Assembly: GCA_019918135.1 (NCBI GenBank)
Contig: WBZZ01001207.1
Coordinates: 63,501 to 127,500 of the forward strand
Source of the DNA: Paulinella micropora
Taxonomy: Eukaryota > Cercozoa > Imbricatea > Euglyphida > Paulinellidae
Length of the DNA stretch: 64,000 nucleotides
Reading direction: 5' to 3'
In this document: positions 59,038 to 64,000 of the stretch, in pieces
Position numbering within the stretch: position 1 is the first letter of the stretch
How the letters are laid out: every line of letters begins with the position of its first letter
Translations under genes and position numbers: made by a program
The notes under the pieces: model-generated
Databases searched by the model: none
Told to the model about the DNA's origin: nothing
What the model saw: only the letters and a program-made list of their open reading frames with translations

Positions 59038-60085
59038 GATGTCGTAGTAGTGATCAACAGGAGGACAGTGTCAGCTCCTATGTTTGGTTTTTGTTCGTTT
59101 GTCACGGTTCTGTTCCTCCTTCAGTCGATTGACTAGTGAAGAGAGAAACTAATAGAGAGTGTAGGATAAGATTCCCTGTCCTCTATGAAACACTGTTTGT
59201 ATGTTTGTTTTTGTTTGAGAAAAATAGTCTTTGAGACTTTCTCCGATTTCTTGTTCTCCTTACTCAGATTACTGTCTCCTCCTTTTCTATATATTGTATC
59301 TAGTATGAGGCACTTGGACCTACACACCGAGATAGTAATAGAGAAACTAGAAAAGCTCTCCTTGAGAAGTCGACAGTCGGTCGGATAGGTTCTCAGACCT
59401 ACCTTTAGAAAACGATCAGAGAGTTGCCGACTTTTTCTTGAGCTATCGTTGGGGGCATTACACCGGGTGGCAAGTATTGTATTAAAACAGTGTGAATGTA
59501 TTATAATTTAAGGGGGAAAAAAAAAAACTTGAAAGTTTGAAAAAAGGAAAAACCAAAGAGGGAGAAAGAAAAAGGGAAAATGAGCGACTGAGAAAGGAAA
59601 AGAAGAACCAGTGAGGATACAAAAAATAGTGATAAGTAAATATTAATAAAGGGAGAAACAAATCAATCTTTCTGATCCTAACCGACAAAAACAATGTAGA
59701 TGCTGTTGTTGTTGTCGATGCAATTCTTGTTGTGTTTTCTGTCTTTGCTGTCGTGAGAAGAGAAGGAAGAACAAGATGATTTCAGAGAGAGGAGGAGTAG
59801 GAGGAGAACGCGGAGGAGATCGTTGTCGTCGTGATAACCAGATGACTCTCGGAGCCAAAATGAAGTATTTTTAATTAATCTGGACCAGGACCTGATTCAG
59901 AGTAATTGAGTGAGCCCCATATATTGCTTTTTGTATTATAGCAAGGATCGCCCCTACGAAACGTGTACTTACTGCTTCAAGTTATTAATAGCCATCTTCG
60001 GTATTTAATTATACTATCTTTTCAATTTTCCTGGATCTTGGGTCTTCAGAGCCTGGCCCTTCACTGGCTGCGAACTCGTTTGGGC
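59038..60085. other. Host-like non-coding DNA
   Basis: Mixed composition; a poly-A/purine block at 59510-59640 and a GA-rich block at 59760-59815. No gene is supported. Confidence 0.4.
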
Positions 60086-62266
60086 TCAACATAGAAAAGG
60101 AAGTACAGCTTTCCTGTCAACCCAGCCAACATTTACCATGCCACCAAACTCTGACATCCCCAAACGCACCTGTGGTTGGGGTAATTGTCGAACTTCTGTA
60201 GGTACCTGCGACGTTAACGGTATACTTTTGAACAACACTAGGATAAAATTGTGACCAGGCGTGATGCTGGACCGCGCGTGGTGCGAGATTGCAAAAGGTA
60301 AAAACTGCAAAAGCGAGGCCTGCTAACGAATTGCTCGCCACGGCAAAGCCGAACCATTCAACTGCACAACCACAGCGATGAGCAACCCAACGCACATATT
60401 CAAACCAAAAACAGCAATCTGCTTACGGATTTCTCCGAAGTAGTTGGCACTTGAGACGAACTAGATACGTCACAAAGTGAAATATGAGCGCAAACAACAA
60501 CAACAACAAGTTTTAATCTAAACGAGACAAAAGAAAGTGCACGAGCGACCTCGAACGCTCCCCCAAAGGGAATCTTGTAGCCAGTTTCTCCTATACAAGG
60601 CAAAGCCAGCTCTGAAAACGGTTATGGTAACCGCGTTCAGGCAACGAACAAGAATGACCCCAAGAACTATGTATTAATGTTTTTTCAAGAAGAGAATACA
60701 CAAAAGACCAGGCTTCCGCAGGTTGCGCAGCACATGATCAGCCTGGCCAAGGGTACATGTGATCAGGCCAGATCGAGCTCAAGATACGTGAACATTGATA
60801 GCAGCTCCGACTAGGAACAAGCCGAAGCCTAACAAAGACAGAGACGTGAAAACAATCAGGAAGATCAGGAAGGCAGGAAAGAAGGAAAGAAGAAAGGGAT
60901 CGCCGCTTAATTAAAGTGGCTATCCCTTCCTTCCTGATTGCTCTATTTTTTACAAGTTTCTTTCTTTGTTTCTTTCTTTCTTGCTTTCCTTTTTTTTTTC
61001 TCCCACGGGTTTATTCCGTCCTCCCTTTTCGATATCTTTTCATCATGCACAGGTAAAGAAAAATGACAAACGCACAACACAGAGTTCAATAGTTTCAGTG
61101 TAAGCACGTACCAGCCAGAAACTGCGGGTGGTAAAAATAACCCTACACAGGTAGAGATTATTTGGCTCCAAGCTGTCACATCGCTAACAGAGCACCTGCG
61201 GATAGTTCGCCAAGACCGTGTGGTAATAGCCCAGCATGAAGCTAACAAACAGCACAATCGTCCGGTTCGGCTCGCGTGATGTAAAGCAGCTTATGTACTA
61301 TATAAGCGGACAAGAGTAAGGCCATGACTGCGTGGTGCTGGATGTAGACCCATTCCAAGTAGTGAAGAAAAAGGCCATCATCATCAACGAAAAGGGGGTT
61401 GGTTTGCCACCGCGAATCTGGAACGGGTAAATGCATGTCCTGGATCAAAATGAGCCGGCGCTAAGTTTGCTCCGTATGTACGGGTTGGGCTACCGGTTGA
61501 AGTAATGGGCCATAAAGCCCAGGAGGAGTAGTGCGGCCTCGGGGCCGATGGCTTGACCGGCAGCTCGTGCTCGCCACCAGAAGTACAGGGGCGCCTGCAG
61601 TCCAACATTTCCTCGTATTGTGAGAAGCCCTGTCAGCGAGTGTCACGTGAAATTTTATAAACCTTATTGAATAACCACGATTGGTAATGACAGATAAGTA
61701 TGCCACGAACATGACGATGATGTGAAAAGCGAGCAAGGAGAGAGCGCGGACCAAGAAGGAAGGCGCCTCTTGAAACGCCCAGGCTAGCTGTGCACATCCA
61801 TCATCAACGCGGACATGTGATGGTTCAGAACTCAACAGGCAAACCTTGGCAGCGACAGGTGGCCCAAAAGAAAGAAATGAGCTGCGATCAGAGTAACGCC
61901 CGTATGTAGCTTCCTAAGCAGTGGACATGTATTTGGACAGACACAAAGATGCAATGACGTAGACCATTTTGCAGACTTGGAGCAAGAAAAACACCAGGGC
62001 TCCGACAACGATTTCAACCTGGAAGATGAGTGGGACATGTGGCTGGTGGACTGACGCTGTGGACGCGCGACCTGGGCCATGAGTCTGACGCTGGCGGCCG
62101 GCTCCACGAGAAAGCGCAGCAGTCCCCATGACGCAGCGTACTTCAAGACCGTCCTGCCAAAGAGCGACTTGGATTTTCCCAAATTTGGAGATGTTTTTCT
62201 ACATACTTGATTTGCTTTTGTGAGTGTGACATGGGAAGGAGGGTTGAATATTTTGTTGACATGCAT
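60086..62266 (-). pseudogene. Decayed or intron-rich polytopic membrane protein locus
   Basis: Several minus-strand segments have convincing membrane-helix sequence but lie in different frames: EIVVGALVFFLLQVCKMVYV (about 62020), VRALSLLAFHIIVMFVAYLS (61720), PEAALLLLGFMAHYF (61520), HHAVMALLLSAYIVHKLLYI (61310), IVLFVSFMLGYYHTVLANYP (61220) and possibly LAGLAFAVFTFCNLAPRAVQ (60300). The spacing suits a multi-exon gene with short introns, or a frameshifted pseudogene. No family recognised. The Gly/Ala/Val-rich helices and GC-richer codons resemble the 18145-19515 protein in style only. Confidence 0.4.
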
Positions 62267-62699
62267 GTACGTATGTCCTCCTCCTTTCCCTCTTGGTTCT
62301 TTGCTTTTGCTTCTTTTCCTTCTGCGCGTAGTGAAGTCAGTGTATGTATATATGTATGTATGTATATGTATGTATGTAATGTATGTTATGCTTGTCGTGT
62401 TTGTTCTGTGTAGATTATAGTCTGATTATGTGTGTTGAGTGTATTGTGTGTTGCGTGCTGTTTACTGTGGTGCCATGCGTGCGTACGAATTATGTGTGCT
62501 TTTTCTTTCTTTCTTTTCTTTTCTCTTGTCTTTTTTTCTTCTTTTCTTTCTTTTTTGGTTTCTTTCTTTCCTCTTTTCTTTTCCTTTCCATGTTTTCTTA
62601 CTTTCTGTTTTCTTTCGGGTGTCTGTGTGCATATTCTCTGTTTCCTTTTTTTAAAAATATCCGCAATTGTACACATTCGTACATACGTTAACACATGTT

Positions 62700-63069
62700 A
62701 GTACTTACATTCATTAAACTGTATATATATAATATGTATGTATCTATACATGTTTATAAACATATGTATATATGCTTTTTTTGTTTGTTTTTTCATACAT
62801 ACATGCATACATACATACATCATACATAGGAAACACACATACAGATACACACACGTACAAAGCTACCTGCCTACATACACACATTATACACGTACAAACA
62901 TAATACATATATAGATTTACATACATACATACATAATGTACATACATACATACAACACACACATTCACGCACACACCCACACACACACACATCAGATAAT
63001 TAAAGGAGAGCAAGGATGTATCGGGTGTCATATGTGTGTGTGTGGTGTGTTGTGTGTGTGTGATTTTGC

Positions 63070-63103
<34 letters not shown>

Positions 63104-63118
63104 TGCGTGATTTTGCTT

Positions 63119-63150
<32 letters not shown>

Positions 63151-63180
63151 CGTGCGTGCATGATTTTGCTTTGTATGTGG
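62700..63180. repeat. TACA/CA and GT microsatellites
   Basis: ACATACAT-type and (CA)n tracts to about 62990, then (GT)n interrupted by GATTTTGCTTTGTGTG three times (63060, 63110, 63163). Confidence 0.95.
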
Positions 63181-63239
63181 TGTGTATTTATGTGTCTGTG
63201 AATTGCGTCCGAATGCCTATGCCTGTGTGCATACATGTA

Positions 63240-63638
63240 CATAAACGAAGACAAAGATTTGCTAGATTGTGGACAGTGACCTTGGAAGGAGAAGCATGGA
63301 CGAGGGGATGCCTGTGTGAGCCAGGTGCGGCGTGCGCAGTGCGTAGTAAGGCTCGACGTGGCCAGAGGCGACGCGAATATGCCGAGTGCTGCAAAATCCT
63401 CAAGGACAGGCCCAAGCCACTTAGCAATCCTTCAGACATATGCAACCAGATGAGCCAAAACGCACCGCACACAGCCCCACCAACAAATGCCTCCACAAGC
63501 CACAACCAACAAGGAAATTTACAAGGAGAAGCAACAAACGTAGCAAACCAAACAAACAGCAGGACAATAGGTAGCCAGGGCGAACCGCCAGCAAGGAAAA
63601 CAACACAACAAAAGCAAACACAAGAAAGGCACATGTGA
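63240..63638 (+). CDS. Short polar ORF, uncertain
   Basis: The non-repetitive part of a longer frame: WTVTLEGEAWTRGCLCEPGA, a basic KARRGQRRREYAECC, then an Asn/Gln/Thr-rich tail ending in KQTQERHM. The composition is protein-like but no domain is seen and the upstream frame is microsatellite. A transposon ORF remnant or chance are both possible. Confidence 0.2.
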   Translation, partial: HKRRQRFARLWTVTLEGEAWTRGCLCEPGAACAVRSKARRGQRRREYAECCKILKDRPKPLSNPSDICNQMSQNAPHTAPPTNASTSHNQQGNLQGEATNVANQTNSRTIGSQGEPPARKTTQQKQTQERHM

Positions 63639-64000
63639 ACTTCACGGGGAGTGGAAACGTATTTTTATTCGGACATCTTTGCCACTTTTTTCTACAGCGG
63701 ATTTCTGTGCAAATAGTCCTACACCACAAATCCTTCTGGGACTTATGTTTAGTTTAGGGATATTAGTACTGATATTGGACTTTTAGTCTGTATATATTAC
63801 TTTTGTTTAGAAATGAATTAAGTCATCCCAGTAGTCCTGAGTGTCCTTCTGGTTTGTCTTTAGCAGTATAGTTTCCGTAAAGGGGAATGCTTTCCTATAA
63901 AACTACTAATACTACTACTACTACTATTAGGCCTAGGCCTTCGATTTAATGAAGTTAATTTAACTTAACTTCTGGTCATCCATACAAATCGTTAGCTCAA
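63639..64000. other. Unassigned DNA to the window end
   Basis: AT-rich with a short (CTA)n run near 63904-63930. No gene seen. Confidence 0.4.

Overview
The window looks like eukaryotic DNA carrying large, intron-containing DNA-virus sequence of the Duplodnaviria (herpesvirus/mirusvirus-type) lineage, embedded in satellite-rich, AT-richer DNA that resembles a host chromosome. The anchor is a two-exon terminase large subunit at 48712-50761 with Walker A, Walker B and RNase H-like nuclease motifs. Near it lie a spliced RecB-type (PD-(D/E)XK) exonuclease, a spliced HNH protein, a cyclin, an LRR protein, an ankyrin-like protein, several membrane glycoproteins and three different glycosyltransferases. 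GT-AG introns of about 44-74 nt and AATAAA signals just past stop codons imply nuclear transcription, splicing and polyadenylation. The host species cannot be named from this sequence, and no major capsid protein, portal, polymerase or triplex was recognised.

Layout. (1) 1-20050 is very GC-rich with many poly-G/C runs. It holds three copies of a secreted PKD/DUF285 surface protein (5'-truncated copy A, intact copy B, frameshifted copy C) arranged around two copies of a ~720-nt imperfect palindrome. It also has a CMTR1-like FtsJ cap 2'-O-methyltransferase, a polytopic membrane protein, and several small low-complexity proteins with basic nuclear-localisation-like stretches. (2) 20080-20690 is a CCCCATA heptamer satellite, C-rich on the + strand. 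(3) 20800-36000 is host-like DNA: a spliced Cys-rich gene, AT-rich DNA, a ~150-nt satellite in two opposed arrays around a 1.5-kb island with a MYND-finger gene and a GC-rich virus-like gene fragment, ~1.7 kb of TATAG pentamer, and long GATA/GA microsatellites. (4) 36000-57230 is the gene-dense viral block. (5) 57230-64000 is host-like again; its first ORF runs in frame into the viral exonuclease. A decayed, intron-rich membrane-protein locus and CA/GT repeats follow.

Functionally, region 4 combines packaging (terminase), DNA processing (RecB-type and HNH nucleases), cell-cycle control (cyclin), ubiquitin-type adaptors (LRR with F-box-like N-terminus, ankyrin) and a glycan module (GT31, GT92, GT34) beside small membrane glycoproteins. 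An array of three ~155-nt palindromes at 39262-39980 is a candidate replication origin. Several genes carry single-nucleotide frameshifts or lone stop codons (DUF285 copies A and C, GT92, GT34, the 44.1-kb glycoprotein, the 55.4-kb gene) while neighbours are intact. This fits a relatively young endogenous element beginning to decay, though assembly errors in homopolymers could explain part of it. Whether regions 1 and 4 come from the same virus is not settled by the sequence.
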